Made by a program: the position numbers and the translations under genes. From Vibrio orientalis CIP 102891 = ATCC 33934 (lineage in GTDB: Bacteria; Pseudomonadota; Gammaproteobacteria; Enterobacterales; Vibrionaceae), in NCBI RefSeq assembly GCF_000176235.1, contig NZ_ACZV01000005.1, positions 2,232,001 to 2,296,000 on the forward strand: 64,000 nt of DNA, written 5' to 3'. Within the stretch, counting starts at the first letter, position 1. Each line of letters begins with the position of its first letter. The notes under the pieces are model-generated. The model had not been told where the DNA came from. It ran no database searches and saw nothing but the letters and a program-made list of their open reading frames with translations. This document shows, piece by piece, positions 49,622-58,640 of the stretch.

Positions 49622-49790
49622 GGGGTTCCTCAGCTCGCTGATAAGTGACCCAAACTGTCTCCAATCGTTATGAGACAGTGACTGAAAATCTGTTTGATAG
49701 TAGTGACATATCATTAAGAGATAATGACATGTTTTTTGCTAGGAACCTGGGTGCTCAAACAGCGGAAAAATCACCCAACCCCTACAGCGC

Positions 49791-49821
49791 AAAAAGGCCG
49801 GTGGTTATAAAACCACCAGCC
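49791..49821 (-). terminator. Attenuator between rplL and rpoB
   Basis: Minus strand GGCTGGTGGTT, TTAT loop, AACCACCGGCC, then TTTTT, 34 bp after rplL. In E. coli a partial terminator here reduces rpoBC output to about a fifth of rplJL; this hairpin is placed to do the same. A second small stem (TAGCC/GGCTA, 49824-49834) precedes it. Confidence 0.8.
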
Positions 49822-49854
49822 ATTAGCCGTTAGGCTAAGAAGCTTAAGTAATAA

Positions 49855-50223
49855 TTACTTAACAACAACAGTTGCGCCAGCTTCTTCTAGCTGAGCTTTA
49901 AGAGCTTCAGCTTCATCTTTCTCGATGCCTTCTTTTAGTGGAGCAGGAGCTGAGTCTACTAGACCCTTAGCTTCTTTAAGGCCTAGGCCAGTTGCGCCAC
50001 GTACTGCTTTGATTACAGCAACTTTGTTACCGCCAGCAGATTCTAGGATTACGTCGAATTCAGTTTGCTCAGCAGCAGCTTCGCCTGCAGCAGCGCCGCC
50101 AGCTACAACAGCAGCAGCTGCAGTAACACCGAATTTCTCTTCCATTGCTTCGATTAGTTCAACAACTTGCATTACAGACATTTCTGCAACTGCGTCTAGG
50201 ATTTGCTCGTTAGTGATAGACAT
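49855..50223 (-). CDS. rplL: 50S ribosomal protein L7/L12
   Basis: 122 residues: dimerisation domain (1-32), Ala-rich hinge (about 37-53) and C-terminal factor-binding domain (KVAVIKAVRGATGLGLKEAK). Two dimers or more bind each L10 to form the stalk that recruits EF-Tu, EF-G and IF2. 57 bp after rplJ. Confidence 0.98.
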   Translation of the reverse strand: MSITNEQILDAVAEMSVMQVVELIEAMEEKFGVTAAAAVVAGGAAAGEAAAEQTEFDVILESAGGNKVAVIKAVRGATGLGLKEAKGLVDSAPAPLKEGIEKDEAEALKAQLEEAGATVVVK

Positions 50224-50280
50224 AACAATTCTCTTTTAAATCAACAATAAGTTTAAATAGCAACCAGTGAAAAGCAAGGC

Positions 50281-50775
50281 TTAAGCCGCAGCTTCTTCTT
50301 TTTGGTCGCGTAGTGCAGCGATAGTACGTACCAGCTTGCCTGCAGAAGCTTCTTTCATGCACATCATTAGGCGTGCGATAGCTTCGTCGTAAGTTGGTAG
50401 TGTCGCTAGTACTTCAGCGTCAGTTAGCGCGCCTTCAAATGCAGCAGCTTTGATCTCGAAGTCTTTGTTCTCTTTAGCGAAGTCTTTGAAAAGACGCGCT
50501 GCAGCACCTGGGTGCTCGTTAGAGAATGCGATTAGAGTAGGACCAGTGAAAGTGTCAGTTAGACACTCGTAGTCAGTACCTTCAACCGCACGACGCATAA
50601 GCGTGTTACGAACAACACGTACGTAAACACCAGCTTCACGAGCCTGTTTACGTAGTGAAGTCATAGCACCAACTTCAACGCCACGAGAATCAGCTACAAC
50701 TGCAGAAAGTGCACCACTGGCAGCTTCGTTGACTTCAGCAACAATTGCTTTTTTGTCTTGAAGGTTTAAAGCCAT
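50281..50775 (-). CDS. rplJ: 50S ribosomal protein L10
   Basis: 164 residues from the Met at 50775 (MALNLQDKKAIVAEVNEAA), preceded by AGGAG; an upstream in-frame ATG is ignored because it lies in the leader and would add MMIVSGVTTTRSKSK. L10 is the stalk base and, with L12, represses translation of this mRNA. Confidence 0.98.
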   Translation of the reverse strand: MALNLQDKKAIVAEVNEAASGALSAVVADSRGVEVGAMTSLRKQAREAGVYVRVVRNTLMRRAVEGTDYECLTDTFTGPTLIAFSNEHPGAAARLFKDFAKENKDFEIKAAAFEGALTDAEVLATLPTYDEAIARLMMCMKEASAGKLVRTIAALRDQKEEAAA

Positions 50776-51023
50776 CTTGGATTTACTCCTGGTTGTCGTT
50801 ACACCACTCACTATCATCACGACAGTGAGAGTTATTCAGGTGCTTCCCAGAAGAAAGTAACTATTTGCATAGAGCTTTCTGTCAGTTCGGGCACCATCTA
50901 CGTAGGAAAATTAAGTTTACAAAAGCAAACACCTACGGTCTTGGACGGAGACTGGGTCATAATTCAGACTAAATTCTTGCGAATTTAATGAACCAAAGTT
51001 CAGCCCCAACCACAAATATTAGG
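50776..51023 (-). promoter_or_regulatory. rplJ leader, L10(L12)4 autoregulatory region
   Basis: About 250 nt of untranslated RNA from the rplJ promoter to the start codon. It contains stems GTAGGTGTTTGC...GTAAAC...CCTAC (around 50905-50940) and ACTCTCACTGTCG/GTGAGTG (around 50808-50835). E. coli has an L10 leader of similar length and place. I infer the function from position; the fold was not aligned. Confidence 0.65.
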
Positions 51024-51029
51024 CGCAAA

Positions 51030-51058
51030 ATTATACATAAACTTTGCGCCTAAGTAAA
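51030..51058 (-). promoter_or_regulatory. rplJL-rpoBC promoter inside a perfect palindrome
   Basis: Minus strand TTTACT, 17 bp, TATAAT, then TTTGCGCC discriminator. The -10 lies in the loop of an 11-bp perfect inverted repeat TTAGGCGCAAA / TTTGCGCCTAA (51019-51053), 25 bp after the rplA stop. Confidence 0.65.
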
Positions 51059-51078
51059 TAAGTGTGTCGTAAAATTAA

Positions 51079-51780
51079 TTACGCAACTGTGTTCAGGCTA
51101 CCCTGATCAACAGTAACACCAGCACCCATTGTAGTAGAGATGCTTACCTTCTGAAGGAATGTACCCTTAGCAGAAGACGGCTTAGCTTTCTTCAGAGCAA
51201 CTAGAAGTGCTTCTAGGTTCTCTTTGATCTGCTCAGCAGAGAAGTTTGCTTTACCGATAGTAGTGTGGATGATGCCGTTCTTGTCGTTACGGTAACGAAC
51301 CTGACCAGCTTTAGCGTTCTTAACCGCTTCAGCAACGTTAGGAGTTACAGTACCAACTTTAGGGTTTGGCATTAGACCGCGAGGACCTAGGATAGTACCT
51401 AGTTGACCTACAACGCGCATTGCATCTGGAGAAGCAACAACTACGTCAAAGTTCATTTCGCCTTTCTTCACTTGCTCAGCAAGATCTTCCATACCAACGA
51501 TGTCTGCGCCAGCTTCTTTAGCTGCTTCAGCGTTTGCACCTTGAGTGAACACTGCAACGCGGATATCGCGGCCAGTACCGTGAGGTAGTACAGTTGCACC
51601 ACGTACGTTCTGGTCAGATTTACGAGCATCGATGCCAAGGTTAACAGCAACGTCTACAGACTCAACAAATTTAGCAGTCGCTAGTTCTTGAAGAAGAGCA
51701 ACAGCTTCGTTGATTTCGTATTCTTTAGTTACGTTAACTTTTTCGCGGATTACGCGCATGCGCTTAGTTAGTTTAGCCAT
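51079..51780 (-). CDS. rplA: 50S ribosomal protein L1
   Basis: 233 residues (E. coli 234). MAKLTKRMRVIREKV start and GTILGPRGLMPNPKVGTV signature are conserved. L1 forms the mobile stalk at the E site and represses the rplKA mRNA when in excess. 4 bp after rplK. Confidence 0.98.
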   Translation of the reverse strand: MAKLTKRMRVIREKVNVTKEYEINEAVALLQELATAKFVESVDVAVNLGIDARKSDQNVRGATVLPHGTGRDIRVAVFTQGANAEAAKEAGADIVGMEDLAEQVKKGEMNFDVVVASPDAMRVVGQLGTILGPRGLMPNPKVGTVTPNVAEAVKNAKAGQVRYRNDKNGIIHTTIGKANFSAEQIKENLEALLVALKKAKPSSAKGTFLQKVSISTTMGAGVTVDQGSLNTVA

Positions 51781-51784
51781 CTTA

Positions 51785-52213
51785 TTAACCCTCTACCACT
51801 AGGCCCATTGAACGAGCAGTACCAGCGATTGAACGCTTCATTGCTTCGATGTCAGCACCAGTCATATCAGCAGCTTTAGTTTCTGCGATTTCTTGGATTT
51901 GAGCGTCAGTTACAGTACCCACTTTTTCAGTGTTTGGACGACCAGAACCAGACTTAACGCCAGCAGCTTTCTTAAGAAGAACAGCAGCAGGTGGAGTCTT
52001 AGTGATGAACGTGAAAGAACGGTCGTTGTATACTGTGATAACAACTGGTGTTGGTAGACCTTTCTCTAGAGATTCTGTTTTTGCGTTGAACGCTTTACAG
52101 AATTCCATGATGTTAACACCGTGTTGACCTAGTGCAGGACCAACTGGTGGACTTGGGTTTGCCATACCAGCAGCAACTTGTAGCTTGATGTAAGCTTCAA
52201 CTTTCTTAGCCAT
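51785..52213 (-). CDS. rplK: 50S ribosomal protein L11
   Basis: 142 residues from the Met at 52213 (MAKKVEAYIKLQVAAGMANP); the ATG eight codons upstream is not conserved. Proline-rich N-terminal domain PSPPVGPALGQHGVN and C-terminal rRNA-binding domain. L11 sits at the GTPase-associated centre and is needed for RelA activation. Confidence 0.98.
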   Translation of the reverse strand: MAKKVEAYIKLQVAAGMANPSPPVGPALGQHGVNIMEFCKAFNAKTESLEKGLPTPVVITVYNDRSFTFITKTPPAAVLLKKAAGVKSGSGRPNTEKVGTVTDAQIQEIAETKAADMTGADIEAMKRSIAGTARSMGLVVEG

Positions 52214-52326
52214 GATTATTCCTAATTTTGGGTACAAACGCTAATCGGCTGATCAGCTCCCCGTTGATATAAATACTTTTTACTTCAGCTGTCACTTTCG
52301 CTTCAGCCAAAATAATAAGGCGCGAA

Positions 52327-52355
52327 ATTATAGTCATAATTCGCGCCCTAAACAA
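52327..52355 (-). promoter_or_regulatory. rplKA promoter inside a near-perfect palindrome
   Basis: Minus strand TTGTTT, 17 bp, TATAAT, then TTCGCGCC. As at rplJ, the -10 sits within an inverted repeat (GGCGCGAATTAT / ATAATTTCGCGCC, 52319-52347), 27 bp after the nusG stop. Confidence 0.7.
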
Positions 52356-52373
52356 CCCTGTTAAGGTGTTTTT

Positions 52374-52922
52374 TTAATCAAGTTTTTCAACCTGACCAAA
52401 TTCAAGCTCAACTGGTGTCGCACGACCAAAGATCGATACAGACACTTTTACGCGGCTCTTATCGTAATCCACTTCTTCAACAGTACCGTTGAAGTCTGCG
52501 AATGGACCGTCAGTAACACGTACCACTTCACCCGCTTCGTACATAGTACGTGGACGAGGAGCTTCACTTGCTTTCTCTAGACGGTTAAGAATCGCATCAG
52601 CTTCTTTATCAGTGATAGGAGCTGGACGATCAGAGGTACCACCAATGAAGCCCATGACACGCGGCACACTGCGTACTAAGTGCCATGATTCATCGTTCAT
52701 GATCATCTGAACAAGGACGTAACCAGGGAAGAACTTGCGTTCAGATTTACGACGCTGACCAGCGCGCATTTCTACTACTTCTTCAGTAGGAACTAGTACT
52801 TCACCAAACAGCTCTTCCATGCTGTGCATTTTGATATGCTCGCGAAGAGATTGGGCTACACGGCCTTCAAATCCAGAGAAGGCTTGAACCACATACCAGC
52901 GTTTTTTTGGAGCTTCACTCAT
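52374..52922 (-). CDS. nusG: Transcription elongation/termination factor NusG
   Basis: 182 residues. NGN domain (about 1-115, starting KKRWYVVQAFSGFEGRVAQSL) and C-terminal KOW domain (about 128-182; GEVVRVTDGPFADFNGTVEEVDYDKSRVKVSV). It binds RNA polymerase to cut pausing and connects it with Rho or ribosomes. 13 bp after secE. Confidence 0.98.
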   Translation of the reverse strand: MSEAPKKRWYVVQAFSGFEGRVAQSLREHIKMHSMEELFGEVLVPTEEVVEMRAGQRRKSERKFFPGYVLVQMIMNDESWHLVRSVPRVMGFIGGTSDRPAPITDKEADAILNRLEKASEAPRPRTMYEAGEVVRVTDGPFADFNGTVEEVDYDKSRVKVSVSIFGRATPVELEFGQVEKLD

Positions 52923-52935
52923 GAATTAAAACCCT

Positions 52936-53316
52936 CTATACCCCAGTTGCTAGAGCTACAAGACGAACCATAATGCCGTCAATACCCCATAGCACTAGAG
53001 CCATTACAATACTTACAGCTAAAACGATCAGTGTTGTTTGCATAGTTTCTTGGCGTGTAGGCCAAACAACTTTACGTACTTCCATACGAGATTCTTTTGC
53101 AAACTCGATCGCAGCTTTACCTTTCGTTGTTGTAGCAGCAACACCAAGTGCCGCAGCGATTAGTACAACAACACCTGCAGCGCGAATAACTACAGACATC
53201 TCTCCGTACAGGTAATTACCCACAACAGCAGCAGCTAACAGAGCAAAAGTGACAATCCACTTAAAGATATCTGCGCCATTCGAGCTCTCAGGAGTTTCAG
53301 CATTATTTGCTTTCAT
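52936..53316 (-). CDS. secE: Preprotein translocase subunit SecE
   Basis: 126 residues from the Met at 53316 (MKANNAETPESSNG). Three membrane helices (about 16-35, 42-58, 92-115), as in gammaproteobacterial SecE, with the conserved cytosolic hinge KVVWPTRQET. Part of SecYEG. It lies 219 bp after tufB's terminator. Confidence 0.97.
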   Translation of the reverse strand: MKANNAETPESSNGADIFKWIVTFALLAAAVVGNYLYGEMSVVIRAAGVVVLIAAALGVAATTTKGKAAIEFAKESRMEVRKVVWPTRQETMQTTLIVLAVSIVMALVLWGIDGIMVRLVALATGV

Positions 53317-53503
53317 AAAACCAACCTGTCTAAGTCTTAATATAGACGACAACAACCCCGCTGTTGCAGGGCAAATCCATGAAACGACAATCTTAATGAA
53401 TTGACGTACTCTTTTTATTGATCAAGACGCAACACCTCGACCAAAAAATTCCTGCTAAACACCTATTTGGATAAGAAACCAACAGGCATTTTATTTAGTG
53501 CAG

Positions 53504-53531
53504 AAAAAGGGCATCAAATGATGCCCTTTTT
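53504..53531 (-). terminator. tufB terminator
   Basis: AAAAAGGGCATCA / TGATGCCCTTTTT type hairpin with T run on both strands, about 60 bp past the tufB stop; separates the tRNA-tufB operon from secE-nusG. Confidence 0.85.
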
Positions 53532-53592
53532 GCTACTGGTTCGTCAAATCTAATTAGTAGATTTTCCGAAGTCTTTAGCTAATTCCTAAGAA

Positions 53593-54777
53593 TTAGTCGA
53601 AGATCTTAGCAACAACACCAGCACCTACTGTACGGCCACCTTCACGGATAGCGAAACGTAGGCCTTCATCCATTGCGATTGGAGCGATTAGCTCTACTTG
53701 CATTTGGATGTTGTCACCAGGCATTACCATTTCTACGCCTTCTGGTAGAGAGATATCACCAGTTACGTCAGTTGTACGGAAGTAGAACTGTGGACGGTAG
53801 CCTTTGAAGAACGGAGTATGACGGCCGCCTTCGTCTTTAGAAAGTACGTATACTTCTGACTCGAACTTAGTGTGTGGGTTGATTGAACCAGGTGCTGCAA
53901 GTACTTGGCCACGTTCAACGTCATCACGCTTAGTACCACGTAGTAGTGCACCAACGTTCTCACCTGCACGACCTTCGTCAAGCAGCTTACGGAACATTTC
54001 AACACCAGTACATGTAGTTGTTGTCGTTTCTTTAATACCAACGATTTCTACTTCGTCACCTACAGTTAGGATACCGCGCTCGATACGGCCAGTTACTACT
54101 GTACCACGACCTTGGATTGAGAATACGTCTTCGATTGGTAGTAGGAATGGTTGGTCTACTGCACGCTCTGGCTCTGGGATGTAAGAGTCTAGTGCTTCAG
54201 CAAGCTCAACGATTTTCGCTTCCCACTGCTCTTCGCCGTTTAGTGCGCCTAGTGCAGAACCTTGGATAACTGGTAGGTCATCACCTGGGAAATCGTACTC
54301 AGATAGAAGTTCACGAACTTCCATTTCTACTAGCTCTAGAAGCTCTTCATCATCAACCATGTCACATTTGTTCATGAATACGATGATGTAAGGAATACCA
54401 ACCTGACGGCCTAGTAGGATGTGCTCACGAGTTTGTGGCATTGGACCATCTGTTGCAGCAACAACTAGGATACCACCGTCCATCTGTGCAGCACCTGTGA
54501 TCATGTTCTTAACATAATCCGCGTGTCCTGGACAGTCTACGTGTGCGTAGTGACGTGATGGAGTGTCGTACTCTACGTGAGAAGTAGCGATTGTGATACC
54601 GCGCTCACGCTCTTCTGGAGCGTTATCGATAGATGCGAAGTCTTTCGCAACACCGCCGTACACTTTTGCAAGTGTAGTACAGATAGCAGCAGTTAGAGTT
54701 GTTTTACCGTGGTCAACGTGGCCGATAGTACCAACGTTTACGTGCGGTTTCGTACGTTCAAATTTTTCTTTAGACAT
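53593..54777 (-). CDS. tufB: Elongation factor Tu, copy B
   Basis: 394 residues, protein identical to the copy at 3308-4492; ATG start here. I see silent differences only near the start (GTAAAC versus GTTAAC; ACGAAA versus ACTAAA) and at position 53694. Co-transcribed with four upstream tRNA genes, as in E. coli, giving EF-Tu and tRNAs it carries. Confidence 0.98.
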   Translation of the reverse strand: MSKEKFERTKPHVNVGTIGHVDHGKTTLTAAICTTLAKVYGGVAKDFASIDNAPEERERGITIATSHVEYDTPSRHYAHVDCPGHADYVKNMITGAAQMDGGILVVAATDGPMPQTREHILLGRQVGIPYIIVFMNKCDMVDDEELLELVEMEVRELLSEYDFPGDDLPVIQGSALGALNGEEQWEAKIVELAEALDSYIPEPERAVDQPFLLPIEDVFSIQGRGTVVTGRIERGILTVGDEVEIVGIKETTTTTCTGVEMFRKLLDEGRAGENVGALLRGTKRDDVERGQVLAAPGSINPHTKFESEVYVLSKDEGGRHTPFFKGYRPQFYFRTTDVTGDISLPEGVEMVMPGDNIQMQVELIAPIAMDEGLRFAIREGGRTVGAGVVAKIFD

Positions 54778-54915
54778 GAGTTGTCCCTCTAGGTACGGAT
54801 TTAGGTGGCTTTAATGACCACGCAACCAAAAAAGTATTGGTGATATAGTTACCCTCAATCACTAAACGTAGTTTAGTCGAAAGAAAGTATCAAAAGGAAA
54901 AGTGTGCTTGAGAGC

Positions 54916-54991
<76 letters not shown>

Positions 54992-55003
54992 ATCACTATT
55001 GAG

Positions 55004-55078
<75 letters not shown>

Positions 55079-55113
55079 AACACGTAACTCTGTGAGCTAT
55101 TTCCTTAAGAATA

Positions 55114-55198
55114 TGGTGGAGGGGGACGGATTCGAACCATCGAAGGCAGTGCCAGCAGATTTACAGTCTGATCCCTTTGGCCACTCGGGAACCCCTCC
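55114..55198 (-). tRNA. tyrU: tRNA-Tyr(GTA)
   Basis: 85 nt with long variable arm and CCA; anticodon GTA. Its G34 is a queuosine site, so QueG acts on it. Confidence 0.97.
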
Positions 55199-55249
55199 AA
55201 ATTTTTACTCCAAATCTCTCGTTCTCTAAAATAGAGATAAGCGGAGAAA

Positions 55250-55325
<76 letters not shown>

Positions 55326-55338
55326 ATAAGTGGTGCGC

Positions 55339-55367
55339 ATTCTATTGAATGATTTTCTACCTTGCAA
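55339..55367 (-). promoter_or_regulatory. Promoter of the tRNA-tufB operon
   Basis: Minus strand TTGCAA, 17 bp, TAGAAT, then GCGCACC discriminator, 13 bp before the first tRNA. Confidence 0.8.
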
Positions 55368-55530
55368 TAGCAAATTTAAAAAAAATTCTCTTTTTACAAA
55401 CTTTCTGCTTGTTTGCTGAAAATTCAGGCAATTCTTTTTATAAAAGCAGCGAATGTCGTATCCGTCATTTGCAATATTTGTTGGTTGTTGTATTTTCGCA
55501 GCTCTATCGTAAAACCAAGTTAGGATGACT

Positions 55531-56454
55531 ATGACCCCGTATCTCTCTTTTAATCGTCAACAATGGGCTGAATTACGCAATTCAGTGCCAATGACATTAT
55601 CCGAGACCGATCTGGTCGAGCTGCAAGGCGTCAATGAAAGCCTAACCATGGAAGAGGTAGAAGAGATATACCTACCACTGGCTCGCTTGTTGAACCTGTA
55701 TATTGCAGCAAGGCAAAATCGAAACAGTGTTCTAAACAATTTCTTGGGTAACCAAGAAAGTGCGCCTCCTTTCATCATCGGTATCGCTGGCAGTGTCGCG
55801 GTTGGTAAAAGCACTACCGCTCGCTTGTTAAAAGCGCTCCTGTCTCGTTGGGATAACCACCCTAAAGTTGAGTTGGTCACCACCGACGGCTTTTTATATC
55901 CGAAGAAAGTGCTCGACGAGCGCGGCATTATGCACCGTAAAGGATTCCCGGAATCTTATGATATTAAGCAATTGGTGCAATTCGTCTCTGATGTCAAAGC
56001 CGCTAAGCCAAATTTAGAAGTGCCAGTCTATTCACACATCACTTACGACATCACTGATGAAGTGAAAGTGGTTGATCGACCGGATGTGTTGATAATTGAA
56101 GGCTTGAATGTCTTGCAAAGCGGTATGGACTACCCACACGATCCTCACCGCGTCTTTGTGTCTGACTTTCTCGACTTCTCTCTTTATGTCGATGCAGAGA
56201 GCAATGTCATCGAGCAATGGTATGTAGAACGATTCCTTAACTTCCGTAAAGGCGCGTTCACTAAACCTGGCTCTTATTTTAGCCACTACACCCGCTTATC
56301 CATACCCAAAGCGATCGAAAAAGCGCACAGCATTTGGCAATCAATCAATGGCGTGAACTTGGATGCCAACATCTTGCCGACTAAGGGGCGTGCCCATCTG
56401 ATTCTCAAAAAGAGCCAGAGTCATAAGGTTGAACAAGTATTTTTACGCAAGTAG
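55531..56454 (+). CDS. coaA: Pantothenate kinase, type I
   Basis: 307 residues from the ATG at 55531, 7 bp after AGGA; an ATG two codons upstream is too close to it. P-loop GIAGSVAVGKST near residue 84, then VTTDGFLYPKKVL and PESYDIKQL substrate-binding segments. It phosphorylates pantothenate, the first step of coenzyme A synthesis. Divergent from the tRNA-tufB operon, the E. coli neighbourhood. Confidence 0.97.
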   Translation: MTPYLSFNRQQWAELRNSVPMTLSETDLVELQGVNESLTMEEVEEIYLPLARLLNLYIAARQNRNSVLNNFLGNQESAPPFIIGIAGSVAVGKSTTARLLKALLSRWDNHPKVELVTTDGFLYPKKVLDERGIMHRKGFPESYDIKQLVQFVSDVKAAKPNLEVPVYSHITYDITDEVKVVDRPDVLIIEGLNVLQSGMDYPHDPHRVFVSDFLDFSLYVDAESNVIEQWYVERFLNFRKGAFTKPGSYFSHYTRLSIPKAIEKAHSIWQSINGVNLDANILPTKGRAHLILKKSQSHKVEQVFLRK

Positions 56455-56472
56455 GAACAAGAACGAAATGAC

Positions 56473-56506
56473 AAAGGGTTGGCACTGGTGCCAACCCTTT
56501 TTGTTT
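56473..56506 (+). terminator. coaA terminator
   Basis: AAAGGGTTGGCAC / GTGCCAACCCTTT stem followed by TTGTTTT. Confidence 0.9.
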
Positions 56507-56581
56507 TAGAGACTAAGCTGTCATTCCTAACAGCGAGACTCGAGTGAATTGGGGCTCTCTCAAAGCAAGCAGGAAACTCAA

Positions 56582-56621
56582 AGAGATTCCCTACTCGCTC
56601 CTTCGTCACTCTATGGAATGA
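56582..56621. repeat. 40-bp dispersed intergenic repeat, copy 2
   Basis: Identical to 41195-41234. Here it is part of a longer element running from GTCATTCC (56520) to GGAATGAC (56615-56622), whose ends are inverted repeats of each other. Confidence 0.9.
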
Positions 56622-56658
56622 CGGTTAGTTTCTCGCAAGACAACCCCCTTTCCCCTTT

Positions 56659-57084
56659 CTACTTCGGTTCCGGTCCGTACTGGTTATCACCGCTAGTGCC
56701 TTTGAGGAAACCACATTCGATTAGAATCCAAGCGCCACAGATTAGTGCAGCAAAAGAGCTGAACGCTTGAAGCATAGTCGTATCCGTCGCGAGGCTTGGA
56801 TCACCAATCGGCACAGTCATGCGGCCGATCACTAACGGGATATTGAGTAATAACCACCAGCTCGACTTACCTCGGTCATGCCAACGTTTGGCGGTAATCG
56901 CTAAGTCAGGGATCAAGACCACTATCAGGAACACCGGAAGAATCAAGTGTGCCATCGATGGGAAGACGACATTCATCCCCATCGCAAAACCCACAATCAA
57001 TAAGTAGTAAACCGCATTCCAAATCCAATAGACTTTACGTCCGATTCGACCTTGAAACGAAAATAGCAATTCTTTAATCGACAT
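56659..57084 (-). CDS. DUF805 inner-membrane protein
   Basis: 141 residues with four membrane segments (about 20-38, 43-60, 78-92, 106-122). The family hallmark is the N-terminal FSFQGRIGRKVYW followed by the cytosolic AKRWHDRGKSSWWLL loop. Function unknown. It lies downstream of the CHMI gene (53 bp) on the same strand and may share its transcript. Confidence 0.9.
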   Translation of the reverse strand: MSIKELLFSFQGRIGRKVYWIWNAVYYLLIVGFAMGMNVVFPSMAHLILPVFLIVVLIPDLAITAKRWHDRGKSSWWLLLNIPLVIGRMTVPIGDPSLATDTTMLQAFSSFAALICGAWILIECGFLKGTSGDNQYGPEPK

Positions 57085-57137
57085 CCTTCATTACCTAAAT
57101 TTTATTACCAAATAAAAAAGCAGCCGGTGCATTCAAG

Positions 57138-57485
57138 TTAATTGATCACCTTCTGAAAACATTCTGTATCCATGTCACGTATGTTGACTGTCAAACTACG
57201 CACATGGCTAGCTTGTTGTTGTAGCACATCCATCAATTGACGTGACAGATCGCGCTTTTGTTCATCACTACGCCCTGCCAAGAGCTCAAAACTGATATGA
57301 ATAAAATCGACACTATCACCCTCATCACCAATCAACCAGTTATGACAGCGTAATGCGCGAGATTTTACGGATCCCACGTCAAACAAGCCACATTGAAGTG
57401 TCACTTGATGTAAGTCCTCTAACAGCCCTTGTACATTGACGCGCTCATCAACAGAGTTGGAGTATTCCATTACTAGGTTCGGCAT
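57138..57485 (-). CDS. 5-carboxymethyl-2-hydroxymuconate isomerase family tautomerase
   Basis: 115 residues from the Met at 57485, which puts Pro directly after Met (MPNLVMEYSNSV) as needed for the catalytic Pro1; AGGATG lies 6 bp upstream. The CHMI family isomerises homoprotocatechuate ring-cleavage products, but no other gene of that pathway is near, so the true substrate is uncertain. Confidence 0.85.
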   Translation of the reverse strand: MPNLVMEYSNSVDERVNVQGLLEDLHQVTLQCGLFDVGSVKSRALRCHNWLIGDEGDSVDFIHISFELLAGRSDEQKRDLSRQLMDVLQQQASHVRSLTVNIRDMDTECFQKVIN

Positions 57486-57756
57486 AGTCATCCTCAGATG
57501 TAAGTGAATTTCATAAAAAGGAAAAATTAACACCCACTATTAACAACTTCTATCCTGAATTCCGAGACGCTTCCCGCCAATTTGTTCAATGGATCACTGA
57601 TATACCACATAATAAAGAGATATCTGTGGGCTGACTGCTCCAACCAATCCATGATATCCCGATAAGACATGACGGTAATCATGATCTGGTCAATTTTATC
57701 TGTTATATTCTTACGAAGATTTTTTACATTAACTGATTAAATACGGAGATATTCCT

Positions 57757-58527
57757 ATGCGTCGTCCTGTAGTGATGGGTAACTGGAAACTTAACGGTAG
57801 CAAAGCAATGGTAACTGAGCTGCTAACTGGTCTTAATGCAGAACTTGAAGGCGTTGAAGGTGTTGACGTAGCAGTAGCTCCACCTGCACTTTACATCGAC
57901 CTTGCTGAGCGTCTAATCGCTGAAGGCGGTAACAAGATCATCCTAGGTGCACAGAACACTGACCTAAACAACAGCGGTGCATTCACTGGCGACATGTCTC
58001 CAGAGATGCTGAAAGACTTCGGTGCTACTCACATCATCATCGGCCACTCTGAGCGTCGTGAGTACCACAACGAATCAGACGAGTTCGTTGCTAAGAAATT
58101 CAAATTCCTACAAGAGAACGGTCTTAAGCCTGTTTTCTGTATCGGCGAATCTGAAGCTCAAAACGAAGCTGGCGAAACTGAAGCAGTATGTGCACGTCAA
58201 ATCAACGCAGTTATCGACGCGTACGGTGTTGAAGCTCTTAACGGCGCAATCATCGCTTACGAACCAATCTGGGCTATCGGTACTGGTAAAGCAGCTACAG
58301 CTGAAGATGCACAACGCATCCACGCTTCTATCCGTGCAATGATCGCTGAAAAAGATGCAGCAGTTGCTGAACAAGTAATCATCCAATACGGTGGTTCTGT
58401 TAAGCCAGAAAACGCTGAATCTTACTTCGCACAACCAGACATCGACGGTGCTCTAGTTGGCGGTGCAGCTCTTAACGCTCAAGGCTTTGCAGCTATCGCT
58501 AAAGCAGCAGCTAAAGCAAAAGCTTAA
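57757..58527 (+). CDS. tpiA: Triosephosphate isomerase
   Basis: 256 residues. Lys in GNWKLNG, His in IIGHSERRE and Glu in AYEPIWAIGTG are intact, with the phosphate-gripping GGSVKPEN loop. Interconverts dihydroxyacetone phosphate and glyceraldehyde 3-phosphate. Highly biased codon use, ends with a Lys/Ala tail. Confidence 0.98.
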   Translation: MRRPVVMGNWKLNGSKAMVTELLTGLNAELEGVEGVDVAVAPPALYIDLAERLIAEGGNKIILGAQNTDLNNSGAFTGDMSPEMLKDFGATHIIIGHSERREYHNESDEFVAKKFKFLQENGLKPVFCIGESEAQNEAGETEAVCARQINAVIDAYGVEALNGAIIAYEPIWAIGTGKAATAEDAQRIHASIRAMIAEKDAAVAEQVIIQYGGSVKPENAESYFAQPDIDGALVGGAALNAQGFAAIAKAAAKAKA

Positions 58528-58555
58528 TTTTTCAGTCGATTGAAAAATAGATACT

Positions 58556-58583
58556 AAAGGTCAGCTTCGGCTGGCCTTTTTTG
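58556..58583 (+). terminator. tpiA terminator
   Basis: AAGGTCAGC, TTCG tetraloop, GCTGGCCTT, then TTTT. Confidence 0.9.
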
Positions 58584-58640
58584 TGTCTCACACGTCAATC
58601 AAGTATCCTAGCTGTTCTGTCACTAACTTAGTTGTTCCCG

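Noticed and set aside
49622..49714. 31-residue N-terminal extension of rpoB
   Set aside because: Not conserved; the 1342-residue form from 49621 equals the family length.
53317..53500. secE-nusG promoter
   Set aside because: Several partial -35/-10 matches but none with both good hexamers and 16-18 bp spacing.
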